A stretch of 64,000 nt of DNA, from the NCBI GenBank assembly GCA_900549085.1, contig URMO01000004.1, forward strand, positions 7,012 through 71,011, written 5' to 3'. Made by a program: the position numbers and the translations under genes. A model generated the notes under the pieces. It did not search any database. It was not told the DNA's origin and saw only the letters and a program-made list of their open reading frames with translations. This document shows positions 8,484 to 15,767 of this stretch, one piece after another. This DNA is from an uncultured Collinsella sp. Lineage in GTDB: Bacteria; Actinomycetota; Coriobacteriia; Coriobacteriales; Coriobacteriaceae. How positions within the stretch are numbered: position 1 is the stretch's first letter; every line of letters begins with the position of its first letter.

Positions 8484-8560
8484 TGGTAGCGGTGACTGGA
8501 TTCGAACCAGTGACGCCACGGGTATGAACCGTGTGCTCTAACCAACTGAGCTACACCGCC
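8484..8560 (-). tRNA. tRNA-Met (CAT), elongator type
   Basis: The minus-strand cloverleaf begins GGCGGTGTAGCTCAG with anticodon CAT in GGTTCATACCC. The first acceptor pair is G-U rather than the C-A mismatch of initiator tRNA, so an elongator is more likely. The 3' CCA is encoded (8484-8486). A tRNA-Ile2 precursor cannot be fully excluded by eye. Confidence 0.9.
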
Positions 8561-8563
8561 GGA

Positions 8564-8639
8564 TGGAGCCTGCAACCAGACTTGAACTGGTGACCTCTTC
8601 GTTACCAACGAAGTGCTCTACCGACTGAGCTATACAGGC
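8564..8639 (-). tRNA. tRNA-Thr (GGT)
   Basis: Minus strand, acceptor GCCTGTA with TGCAGGC, anticodon loop TTGGTAA (GGT), TPsiC GTTCAAGTC, and 3' CCA encoded at 8564-8566. It is the middle gene of a three-tRNA cluster. Confidence 0.95.
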
Positions 8640-8649
8640 ACTTGACGGG

Positions 8650-8731
8650 TGGGAGCTATAGGATTCGAACCTATGTAGGCAGAGCCAACGGGTTTACAGC
8701 CCGTCCCCATTAACCACTCGGGCAAACTCCC
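8650..8731 (-). tRNA. tRNA-Tyr (GTA)
   Basis: Minus strand, class II tRNA with a long variable arm. The acceptor is GGGAGTT with AGCTCCC, the anticodon loop CTGTAAA (GTA), and the TPsiC arm GGTTCGAATCC. The bases after the discriminator are CCC rather than CCA, so CCA must be added by nucleotidyltransferase, unlike its two neighbours. Confidence 0.94.
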
Positions 8732-8793
8732 AATCGTTCAAGTATCCGCAGGTCCTTTGGTCTTTTGGACCGCCGCCCCCGCGAACGAAAAAG

Positions 8794-8823
8794 ATAATAC
8801 GATGCAACCTTGGGGGCTGTCAA
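8794..8823 (-). promoter_or_regulatory. Strong promoter of the tRNA-Tyr/Thr/Met cluster
   Basis: On the minus strand, TTGACA (8818-8823), an 18-base spacer and TATTAT (8794-8799) lie about 60 bases before tRNA-Tyr. The preceding GAGGTTTTCG matches the flank of the rpmG promoter. Confidence 0.75.
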
Positions 8824-9038
8824 CGAAAACCTCTAGATACACGGTGCCGGGCGTATCTATATAGCTGTGACCTGCGGTTTTGTTGAGTTTGGATATGAAG
8901 GACGGTGGTTTTGGATACTGAGGTGACGTTTCCCGAGGTAACACTTTGGTGTAGTGGAGTACACCTTCAGTATCGAACTTCGATACCGGCTTATTTGCAC
9001 CTATATATAGGTCGAGATCGGGCTTCCACGCCACGATC

Positions 9039-9102
9039 GAGCGTGGATTATCTCCCACTTTTAGCGCGGCTCTAAGGCCAAAGTGGCAGATTATCCACGT
9101 TC
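9039..9102. repeat. Inverted repeat with ATCCACG arms
   Basis: Arms 9039-9061 and 9080-9102 (23 nt each, three mismatches) flank an 18-base loop. The rest of 8732-9134 holds the tRNA promoter and no convincing gene. The right arm continues into ATTATCCACGTTCATTCTCC, which recurs with changes at 13141. Confidence 0.6.
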
Positions 9103-9134
9103 ATTCTCCAGGCGAGAGAACTGTAAAGCCGCAA

Positions 9135-10007
9135 CTACTCGGGCCAGGCCAAAGTAGACCCATAGAGCGGCTCCCCCTTGGTGCAGGGGTAGCGACTCAA
9201 GTAACACGACGATAGCAAGTCGAAAAAATAAGTCATGGCGTATTTCGAATAAACGCCGAGTCGGTCAATTCCGTTTCCCGCATTACCAAGACGATATACA
9301 CGGTCAAAAGACCTCGATTTGTCATCGTTGCTAAACGCAGTAATTAGAATCTTCCTGCCCGAACGGCAATCAAGATACTCACGCGCCTGTGACGCAAATA
9401 GCCCGGAGACCGATACGAGAATTATCAATGACTGCGAAGCGTCTCCCATGTTTTTCAATTCCGCGACGTTAGCCCCAGCAACTATGCGAACTATCTTGCC
9501 CGCATAAAACATTTCCTGCTGAAATCGTACGAGATTGGCGCTCACATTATTGGTGCACCAGATTTCAACGTTTTTATGGCCATCAATTTCGTCGACAAGA
9601 TGCTTAATAGCGATATCGGACACGCCGCTTTCAACCTCAGCGAACATCTCGATCATGCGAACGTCGAGCTCTGCCCTGTATTCCTCGTAGCCAAATTCCT
9701 CCTCTCGATGGCTTAAGTCGCTTGGAAAGACTGACTGAGTAAATGATTCTTTCAAATCGCTAAGAGACTGGTAGCCCAATCGATTGCAGAAACGACGAAC
9801 AGCGGAACGGGTCACGAATGCATCGCGGGTTATTGCGGCAACATTGATTTCGCTCGAACGCCTAATGTGAGCGATGAGATATCGAGCGATGGCGGCATCG
9901 TTTGACCCAAACTCGCTGTTGATGATGGAGCTAATGCGATTGAGCACATCGAAGTCATTGATATTCACGTGATCCCTCTTTCCGCTCTCCTCGAAATCAT
10001 AGTTCAT
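9135..10007 (-). CDS. RpiR-family transcriptional regulator
   Basis: A 290-residue regulator with an N-terminal RpiR-type helix-turn-helix (ITRDAFVTRSAVRRFCNRLG at about residues 59-78, the usual S/T-x-x-TVxRFCxxLG pattern) and a C-terminal SIS domain for sugar-phosphate sensing (weak LIILVSVSGLFASQAREYL at about 194-212). It is divergent from a GH1 glucosidase and PTS EIIBC genes, so it probably controls them in response to a phosphorylated glucoside. Candidate operator half-sites lie in the shared intergenic region. Confidence 0.88.
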   Translation of the reverse strand: MNYDFEESGKRDHVNINDFDVLNRISSIINSEFGSNDAAIARYLIAHIRRSSEINVAAITRDAFVTRSAVRRFCNRLGYQSLSDLKESFTQSVFPSDLSHREEEFGYEEYRAELDVRMIEMFAEVESGVSDIAIKHLVDEIDGHKNVEIWCTNNVSANLVRFQQEMFYAGKIVRIVAGANVAELKNMGDASQSLIILVSVSGLFASQAREYLDCRSGRKILITAFSNDDKSRSFDRVYRLGNAGNGIDRLGVYSKYAMTYFFDLLSSCYLSRYPCTKGEPLYGSTLAWPE

Positions 10008-10010
10008 TTA

Positions 10011-10048
10011 TTGAATCAAACAGCTTTGGTCGTTCTCCTATGATTCAA
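10011..10048. promoter_or_regulatory. Candidate RpiR operator between divergent genes
   Basis: TTGAATCA (10011-10018) and TGATTCAA (10041-10048) are perfect inverted half-sites separated by 22 bases, directly before the regulator ATG and about 70 bases before the glucosidase gene. Position and symmetry suit an operator; the binding protein is inferred from neighbourhood only. Confidence 0.45.
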
Positions 10049-10119
10049 ATCAGTTGACGTCATCTTAATCGTAATTCCGCCACACGTATCCACCGTGTTG
10101 AATGATGGAAAGGGGATTC

Positions 10120-11538
10120 ATGGGCAACGTGAACAACATCCCGTTTCTCTGGGGTTCCGCCACGGCGTCTTATCAGTGCGAGGGTGCCTGGAACGAAGAC
10201 GGCAAAGGCCTTGGCGAGTGGGATTTCTTTAACCACACAAGCAATAAGAACATCAACCATGTTGACGGTGATGTATCTTGCGACTTCTACCATCGCTATG
10301 AAGAAGATATCCGCATGATGAAAGAAGGCGGACAAAACACCTATCGCTTCTCTCTTTCATGGAGTCGAATCATCCCCACGGGTATCGGCGAAGTGAATGA
10401 AAAGGGTATCGATTTTTATAATCGGGTCATTGATTGCTGCCTCGAAAATGGCATAGAGCCCAACGTTACGCTGTTCCATTACGATCTGCCATTCACGCTT
10501 GCTTGCAAAGGCGGATGGCTGAACAACGATATGGCAGAGTGGTTCTGCAAATACGCCAAGATTTGCTTTGAGCGCTTTGGAGACCGCGTCAAAATCTGGG
10601 CTACCGTTAACGAGCCGCATTTCTACAGCTACTGCGTAAACATGTTGGGCAACTATCCCCCCAATCGATCGCTCGACGTTCAGTCGTACATGCAGTTTCA
10701 GTACAACCTGATGCGCGCAAGCGCACTCGCAGTCCGAGCATATCGTCAAATGGGCTACGACGGCATCATCGGCGCCGTCCACGATGGCGGCGTTGTCGAA
10801 CTCGACCCGGCAACCGAGCACCCCGATGACGTATTTCGATACGCAGACTTTTTCGCCAATCGCATGATTCTGGCACCAGCACTTCAGGGTCAACTGCCGC
10901 CAGAAATGGACGAAATCCTTGAAAAACTTGGCGTCTCGCTCTATCGATCCCCAAATGACGTAGAAGAATTCAGAGACGGTAAAGTCGATTTTATTGGACT
11001 CAACGTGTATTGCCGAGAGTATGTAACCGACTGGCACGGTGGAGAGCTTGCCGTTTCGGCGAACAATAAGGGCGGTTCGAGCAAAAAGGTCGAAGGAAAA
11101 TGCATTGCGCCCTTGTTTGAAAGCGCCCGCGACAGCAATGTTCCCCGCAATAAATGGGGCCGCGAAATACTCCCAAGTTGCATGTATTCAACCATCATGG
11201 ATGTCCACGAGCGCTATGACGCGCCCCGCATCTTTATTACGGAAAACGGACATGGCGCCTATGAGCAACCAGACGCAGACGGAATGATCCACGATGATGA
11301 CCGCATCGAGCTTCTGGGCCAGTTCATCGAGCACATGATGAGGGCTAAGCGCGACGGCGCGCGCGTTGAGGGCTACTACCTCTGGTCGACGATGGATCTG
11401 TATAGCTGGATCAACGGCTACGAAAAACGATACGGACTTGTCCATATCGACTTCGAGAACAATCTGGAGCGCACCCCCAAAAAGAGCTGGTATTGGTACC
11501 GAGACCTTATCTCGAAGTATCAGGAGCAGGAAGGTTAG
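10120..11538 (+). CDS. Glycoside hydrolase family 1, probable 6-phospho-beta-glucosidase
   Basis: A 472-residue GH1 retaining beta-glucosidase. The acid/base glutamate is in ATVNEPHF and the nucleophile in IFITENGHGAYE. The N-terminal FLWGSATASYQCEGAW is typical. Two earlier in-frame ATGs (10102, 10105) lie in the GAAAGGGG ribosome-binding region, so ATG 10120 (MGNVNN) is preferred. The neighbouring PTS would supply phosphorylated substrate. Near the C-terminus the family's phosphate-pocket Lys and Tyr are kept (YEKRYG), but the preceding segment reads SWINGYEK rather than the SASTGEMKK form, so specificity for phosphorylated substrate is inferred from context. Confidence 0.88.
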   Translation: MGNVNNIPFLWGSATASYQCEGAWNEDGKGLGEWDFFNHTSNKNINHVDGDVSCDFYHRYEEDIRMMKEGGQNTYRFSLSWSRIIPTGIGEVNEKGIDFYNRVIDCCLENGIEPNVTLFHYDLPFTLACKGGWLNNDMAEWFCKYAKICFERFGDRVKIWATVNEPHFYSYCVNMLGNYPPNRSLDVQSYMQFQYNLMRASALAVRAYRQMGYDGIIGAVHDGGVVELDPATEHPDDVFRYADFFANRMILAPALQGQLPPEMDEILEKLGVSLYRSPNDVEEFRDGKVDFIGLNVYCREYVTDWHGGELAVSANNKGGSSKKVEGKCIAPLFESARDSNVPRNKWGREILPSCMYSTIMDVHERYDAPRIFITENGHGAYEQPDADGMIHDDDRIELLGQFIEHMMRAKRDGARVEGYYLWSTMDLYSWINGYEKRYGLVHIDFENNLERTPKKSWYWYRDLISKYQEQEG

Positions 11539-11547
11539 GAGAAAGAG

Positions 11548-12948
11548 ATGAAATATCAGGCAATGTCCGAAACAGTCCTAAAGGCTGTTGGCGGCAAAGA
11601 GAACATTACATCGGTAACTCATTGTGCGACGCGCCTTCGCATCGACGCACGAGACACCTCGATCATCGATCTCCAGCTCGCCAAATCGGCCGACCAGGCG
11701 CTCGGGGCAGTAGTCAGCGGTGGCCAGCTTCAGGTGATCATCGGCCCCAACGTCACCGAGGCTTACAACGACTTCCTCGACTTCGCGGGAATCGAAGTCG
11801 GCGGTGGCACGGTTGCCGACGATGCCCAAACCGCCAAAGACCTTGCAGAAGGCATTAAAAGCGGTAACACCGCCATGGGCTTGATTGAGAAATTCGGGAA
11901 CGTCTCTGCACAGGTATTCATGCCCATCGTCCCGGCGCTCATCGTTGGCGGACTCATTCTTTCGATCAAGAATCTCCTGGTCAATTATTGTGGATTGAAC
12001 ACCGATAGCGGAACCGCCCAGGTTCTGCTGGCGATCTTCAGCGCCTCATTTAGCTTCCTGCCCGTTTACCTCGGCTATCAGCTCGCCGCCGTCATGAAGA
12101 TGCAGCCTATCATGGGCGCACTGCTGGGCGCAATCATGATTAGCTCGTCTATTAGCGGTGCTGAGGGTCTCGACTTTCTTGGCATCCCCATCCCGACGAA
12201 TGACTACTCGAGCACGGTGGTGCCAATCGTACTGGGCGTTGTGTTCATGTACTTTGTTGATCGCGGTCTTCAGAAAATCATCCCCGACATTACCAAACTG
12301 TTCTTGAAGCCGCTGCTCACCATGTTCATCGTCGTGCCTGTTGAGCTGATTATCCTCGGCCCCGCCGGCAGCATGATGGGCTACGCGCTGAGTGATGCCG
12401 CCACGTGGCTCATGGATAACGTGGCATTTATCGCTACTCCAGTCCTTGCAGCCCTTAACCCCTATTTTGTCATGCTCGGTCTTGATAAGGCCTACATCGC
12501 GATCGAAGTTACGAGCTTGGCGCAGCTCGGCTGGGCGCCCATCATCTTTGGCTTCATCTCAAACCTCTGCATTGGCGGCACGAGTCTCGCCTTGGCAACT
12601 GCAATGAAAAGCAACAAGGAGAAGAGAGGTATGGTCACCACGGTTGCCGTCACCGCACTCTGTGGCGTAACTGAGCCCGCATTTTACGGCTGCCTCATCG
12701 AGCGTCCCCGCCTGCTTGTCGGCACGGCAATCGGCGCCCTCTGCGCGGGACTCCCTGCAGGTATCTTCGTCCTGAAGGAGTATGTTGCGGGAGCATGCCC
12801 CGGTCTTCTTTCTGCGCTGATCTTTATCGCTCCCGATGGATCCATGGGCAACTTCGTACTGGCATGCGTTGTCGCCGTCATCGCCATCGTCGTCTCGTTC
12901 ATCGCTGCACGCGTGATCATCAAGAAGAATCCCAACTATATTGAGTAG
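11548..12948 (+). CDS. PTS beta-glucoside-type EIIBC component
   Basis: A 466-residue PTS permease. The EIIB domain (residues 1-90) contains the phosphocysteine motif SVTHCATRLR with Cys26. The EIIC domain (from about residue 105) has multiple membrane helices with the conserved FMPIVPALIVGGL and the GVTEPAFYG substrate motif. No EIIA domain follows, so phosphate must come from an EIIA encoded elsewhere, such as a glucose-type EIIA. It begins nine bases after the glucosidase stop with GGAGAAAGAG as ribosome-binding site, so the two form an operon for glucoside uptake and hydrolysis. Confidence 0.92.
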   Translation: MKYQAMSETVLKAVGGKENITSVTHCATRLRIDARDTSIIDLQLAKSADQALGAVVSGGQLQVIIGPNVTEAYNDFLDFAGIEVGGGTVADDAQTAKDLAEGIKSGNTAMGLIEKFGNVSAQVFMPIVPALIVGGLILSIKNLLVNYCGLNTDSGTAQVLLAIFSASFSFLPVYLGYQLAAVMKMQPIMGALLGAIMISSSISGAEGLDFLGIPIPTNDYSSTVVPIVLGVVFMYFVDRGLQKIIPDITKLFLKPLLTMFIVVPVELIILGPAGSMMGYALSDAATWLMDNVAFIATPVLAALNPYFVMLGLDKAYIAIEVTSLAQLGWAPIIFGFISNLCIGGTSLALATAMKSNKEKRGMVTTVAVTALCGVTEPAFYGCLIERPRLLVGTAIGALCAGLPAGIFVLKEYVAGACPGLLSALIFIAPDGSMGNFVLACVVAVIAIVVSFIAARVIIKKNPNYIE

Positions 12949-13049
12949 ATGCCCGCTGCTTGCATTGGGGACATCCTCGGCAGACCATTAGCAAGAACCC
13001 AAGAAGTCCCTTAGGAGCTCGATTAATCCATTCGGATTCCTCAGGCACA

Positions 13050-13090
13050 AACGACCCCGATTCCACAATGAAATCGGGGTCGTTGTTTCT
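13050..13090 (+). terminator. Rho-independent terminator of the glucoside operon
   Basis: A 13-bp stem, AACGACCCCGATT (13050-13062) with 13072-13084, is followed by GTTTCT. It lies about 100 bases after the EIIBC stop. Confidence 0.85.
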
Positions 13091-13240
13091 AAAGCCTTCG
13101 ATAGACAATCGGTGTTTACCTTAGCTCCCTATCCAAGTTAATTATCCACGCTCGTTCTCCGGTCGGAAGATTTTCTTCGCTCGCGTGTCCAGAAATCCAC
13201 GCTCGAGCAGAACATCCAGGTCCACACCCGCCCTTGTCTC

Positions 13241-13367
13241 GATCTGTAACAGCAAGAGGCCTATTCCGCTTCTACATGTTACAGATCAAGATATTCCTAA
13301 AACACCCTAAGTTTCATCTCAATCTGTAACAGTTAGATGCCAAATATCGGTCTTGGTGTTACAGATT
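13241..13367. repeat. Two 47-nt palindromic units with ATCTGTAACA arms
   Basis: Unit 1 has perfect 11-bp arms at 13241-13251 and 13277-13287. Unit 2 has perfect 11-bp arms at 13321-13331 and 13357-13367. Both units have exactly 25 bases between arms and lie 33 bases apart. The inter-arm sequences differ but share AGA-N-GCC and TCT positions that allow a second inner stem. No reading frame or tRNA overlaps them. The remainder of 12949-13481 contains the terminator at 13050, short ATCCACG copies (13141, 13194) and the tRNA terminator. Confidence 0.75.
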
Positions 13368-13441
13368 TAGACAAACTGGAGGACGAGACAAACCAAAAAC
13401 GGGATGGGCGCTAACCTGATGGCGCGCCACCTAAATAGAAA

Positions 13442-13472
13442 CGGGCCCTGTCCCAATTGGAGACAGAGCCCG
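13442..13472 (-). terminator. Terminator of tRNA-Thr (TGT)
   Basis: CGGGC-C-CTGTC pairs with GACAG-A-GCCCG around CCAATTGGA. On the minus strand the stem is followed by TTTCTATTT. It contains the CCTGTCCC core seen in several other terminators of this window. Confidence 0.7.
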
Positions 13473-13481
13473 AAACTCTCA

Positions 13482-13556
13482 TGGAGCCAGTGACAGGAAT
13501 CGAACCTGCAACCCACTGATTACAAATCAGTTGCGCTACCGTTGCGCCACACTGGC
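13482..13556 (-). tRNA. tRNA-Thr (TGT)
   Basis: Minus strand, acceptor GCCAGTG with CACTGGC, anticodon loop TTTGTAA (TGT), TPsiC GGTTCGATTCC, and encoded CCA at 13482-13484. Second threonine tRNA of the window. Confidence 0.95.
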
Positions 13557-13647
13557 ACACTTGGCGCTTTCGCGCGAAGCCAATTAAGAATAAAGGAATT
13601 GCGGACGAGGCGCAACAGACCCTTCGACCGACCACATCTTCAAACCA

Positions 13648-13708
13648 TTCGCCAGAACGAATAGTTTTAATTACAATTGCTATATATAAAACTATTCGTT
13701 CTGGCGAA
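13648..13708. promoter_or_regulatory. Perfect 21-bp inverted repeat before the HTH-HipA-like gene
   Basis: Arms 13648-13668 and 13688-13708 are exact reverse complements (core GCCAGAACGAATAG) separated by 19 AT-rich bases containing TATATA/TATAAA, a likely -10 region. The right arm ends ten bases before the ATG. Geometry suits autorepression by a dimeric HTH protein, with the arms bracketing the core promoter. Confidence 0.7.
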
Positions 13709-13718
13709 GGGTTTCGCG

Positions 13719-15059
13719 ATGCTTACTACCAAAGAAGCCGCCGAGCTGCTCGGCATCACTCCGCGCAGGGTGCAGGAGCTCATTAAGAACGGCGCGCTGA
13801 CCGCCCGCAAGGCTTCTGGCGTGTGGCTCATCGACAAAGACAGCGTAGACGCGCGACTCCGCTCCGCAACCAAAAGAGGGGGACGGCCTCGTCGTGGGCA
13901 TGGGAAAAGCGAAGTCGCATTTACCCTCATGAACCGCACGCACGAAGTAGCCCAACTGGTCTACAGCACATCGCGAAAAGACTTCACCCACATCGGCGCC
14001 GACGTCGATTACGCCCACGCCCCTATTGGAGTATTTGGCCCTAATAGCCCCATATCGCTCGACTCCTTCCGCATCTGGTGGCGCGGCCGCGGTATCCCGC
14101 TCGCACGCATTGGGCTAGCCTCCCTGCTTGCAGAAGCCGCAGTCGATGTTCCCGATGAACTCGTACAGCGAAATCTTGGTCTCTCCTTATCCGACCAGTA
14201 TTGGATCAGGCCCCAAGACTCCGGTCTCGCGTGGGAAGATATCAATTTCTTCAATAATGCTTTTGACGACGTCTCTCTCAGCATCGCGCCCTTCGCCCCA
14301 GAGGGCAAGGCAGCTGCCGCAAAGCCCGATAACACCTCGGACGGCAATCTTCAAAAGTACTGGACATGCGAGGATGACCGTCGAATCCTCCACAAGGCAG
14401 GTGCACATCTAAACCAGGAACCTTATAACGAGCTGGTGGCGACTGCACTTCACCGTCGCATCCTAAACGCTTGCGATTATGTGCCTTACTCGCTCGAGGG
14501 CACGGGCACTTCCGCCCTGAGCACATGCGATGTCTTCTTAACTGATGAAGAAGAGTATGTCCCTGCGTTCTATGTAAACCAGCATGCAAATGCAGACGAG
14601 CGACTAACCGATTACGAACGGTATGTAGCAAACTGCGAGGAGCTCGGGGTGACAGGCGTCAAGGATGCCCTTGACCGCATGATCGTATGTGACGACATCA
14701 TTGCCAACTACGATCGTCATTGGCGCAACTTCGGCCTCGTGCGAAACGTAAACACGCAAGCTTGCAGACCTGCCCCCATCTTCGATTCGGGCTCATCACT
14801 CTGGTGCAACATATCACTAGAGGAGCTTAGAGCGGGAGAGCACAGTTTTACCAGCGCACAATTTCATTCAAGCCCCGCCAAACAAATGCTGCTCGTCGAG
14901 GACATGGGTTGGTTTGACGGCGACAAACTCGAAGGCTTCGTTGGCGAGGCAATCGAGATTCTGTCCAGAAACGACGCGCTCACGGCAAGGCTGCCATATC
15001 TAAAAGAGGCGCTTACATGGCGCCTCCGTAGAATGATCGACATCGCTGAATGGAGTTAG
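13719..15059 (+). CDS. HTH (excisionase-type) domain fused to a HipA-like kinase
   Basis: The 446-residue protein begins with a MerR/excisionase-type helix-turn-helix (MLTTKEAAELLGITPRRVQ, residues 1-19, through about residue 45), then a basic linker (KRGGRPRRGHGK). The remainder resembles HipA/CtkA-type Ser/Thr kinases: catalytic loop ANYDRHWRNFG with Asp332 and Asn337, and a metal-binding FDSGSS at residues 355-360. ATG 13719 is chosen over an upstream ATG (13677) that lies inside the inverted repeat. Antitoxin-like DNA binding and kinase thus share one polypeptide with no separate HipB. Substrate unknown; it could be a regulator, persistence factor or defence kinase. Confidence 0.75.
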   Translation: MLTTKEAAELLGITPRRVQELIKNGALTARKASGVWLIDKDSVDARLRSATKRGGRPRRGHGKSEVAFTLMNRTHEVAQLVYSTSRKDFTHIGADVDYAHAPIGVFGPNSPISLDSFRIWWRGRGIPLARIGLASLLAEAAVDVPDELVQRNLGLSLSDQYWIRPQDSGLAWEDINFFNNAFDDVSLSIAPFAPEGKAAAAKPDNTSDGNLQKYWTCEDDRRILHKAGAHLNQEPYNELVATALHRRILNACDYVPYSLEGTGTSALSTCDVFLTDEEEYVPAFYVNQHANADERLTDYERYVANCEELGVTGVKDALDRMIVCDDIIANYDRHWRNFGLVRNVNTQACRPAPIFDSGSSLWCNISLEELRAGEHSFTSAQFHSSPAKQMLLVEDMGWFDGDKLEGFVGEAIEILSRNDALTARLPYLKEALTWRLRRMIDIAEWS

Positions 15060-15086
15060 CGAGGCAGCATTGCCCCGCCAACTCCC

Positions 15087-15764
15087 CTACCTCCCGCGCA
15101 GGGCCTTGAGCTTGGCCAGAGCATCGGGACTCAGGCGGCTGCCCAGAGTCATCTTGATCTGTGGAGCTTCCTCTGCCTCGTGCACGTCGTTATCGATCTG
15201 TTTGATCTCGTCCACCAGCATGCGGCTCGAGATGCGCGTGACACCCTTGCCCATGACGACGGCCTGGATCGTGCCGTCGCTCGATACCACGGAGCACGCA
15301 CGGCCTTCCTCGCGTGCCTCGATGCAGAGCTTCTGCACCACGGTGTCGGCAGAGACGCCCGTCGGCGAAAACTCGATGCGCACGCCGCGAGCCGGCAGGT
15401 TGGGGCGCTCGCTGGAGATATTGCCCGCACCGTCAAACACAATCACGGCCTCGTAGCGGCCCTGGGCAAAGGCGGCGACGTCGTTGATGAGGGCGGTGCG
15501 CGCCATATCGTGAACGTCGCTGGAATACGGATCGTCGGAATGGTCGTAGACGAGCTTTTCGTAGCGTGGCGTGCAGTGAATCACATTGTAGCCGTCGACC
15601 ACCAGCAGCTCGGGCTTATTGGAGTGCACCGTCGAGACCGGATCGGCGATGGCTTGCGCAAACGCATTGCCGCCCACGCCATAGGTCGCGGCCGAAACAA
15701 TCGGCTTGGCCGAGCCCTCGCCAAAGCGCTTGGCTTTGGACTTGGCGCGGTTCTTCTTGGACAT
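15087..15764 (-). CDS. yacP: NYN-domain (YacP/Rae1-like) ribonuclease
   Basis: A 225-residue protein with a basic N-terminus (MSKKNRAKSKAKRFG) followed by a YacP-type NYN nuclease domain: LLVVDGYNVIH with the catalytic aspartate, VIVFDGAG and VVSSDGTIQ. The family includes B. subtilis Rae1, a ribosome-associated mRNA endonuclease. It starts three bases after the rlmB stop on the same strand, the usual rlmB-yacP linkage, and is the last gene of the disA-ispD-ispF-cysS-rlmB run. Confidence 0.9.
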   Translation of the reverse strand: MSKKNRAKSKAKRFGEGSAKPIVSAATYGVGGNAFAQAIADPVSTVHSNKPELLVVDGYNVIHCTPRYEKLVYDHSDDPYSSDVHDMARTALINDVAAFAQGRYEAVIVFDGAGNISSERPNLPARGVRIEFSPTGVSADTVVQKLCIEAREEGRACSVVSSDGTIQAVVMGKGVTRISSRMLVDEIKQIDNDVHEAEEAPQIKMTLGSRLSPDALAKLKALRGR

Positions 15765-15767
15765 GCG

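Noticed and set aside
8738..9058. 106-codon minus-strand open frame upstream of the tRNA cluster
   Set aside because: It spans the tRNA promoter and part of an inverted repeat, has no ribosome-binding site and no recognisable protein features.
13241..13367. CRISPR array interpretation of the paired repeats with constant 25-base centres
   Set aside because: The repeated words alternate in orientation as inverted pairs, are only 11 bases, and no cas gene is near.
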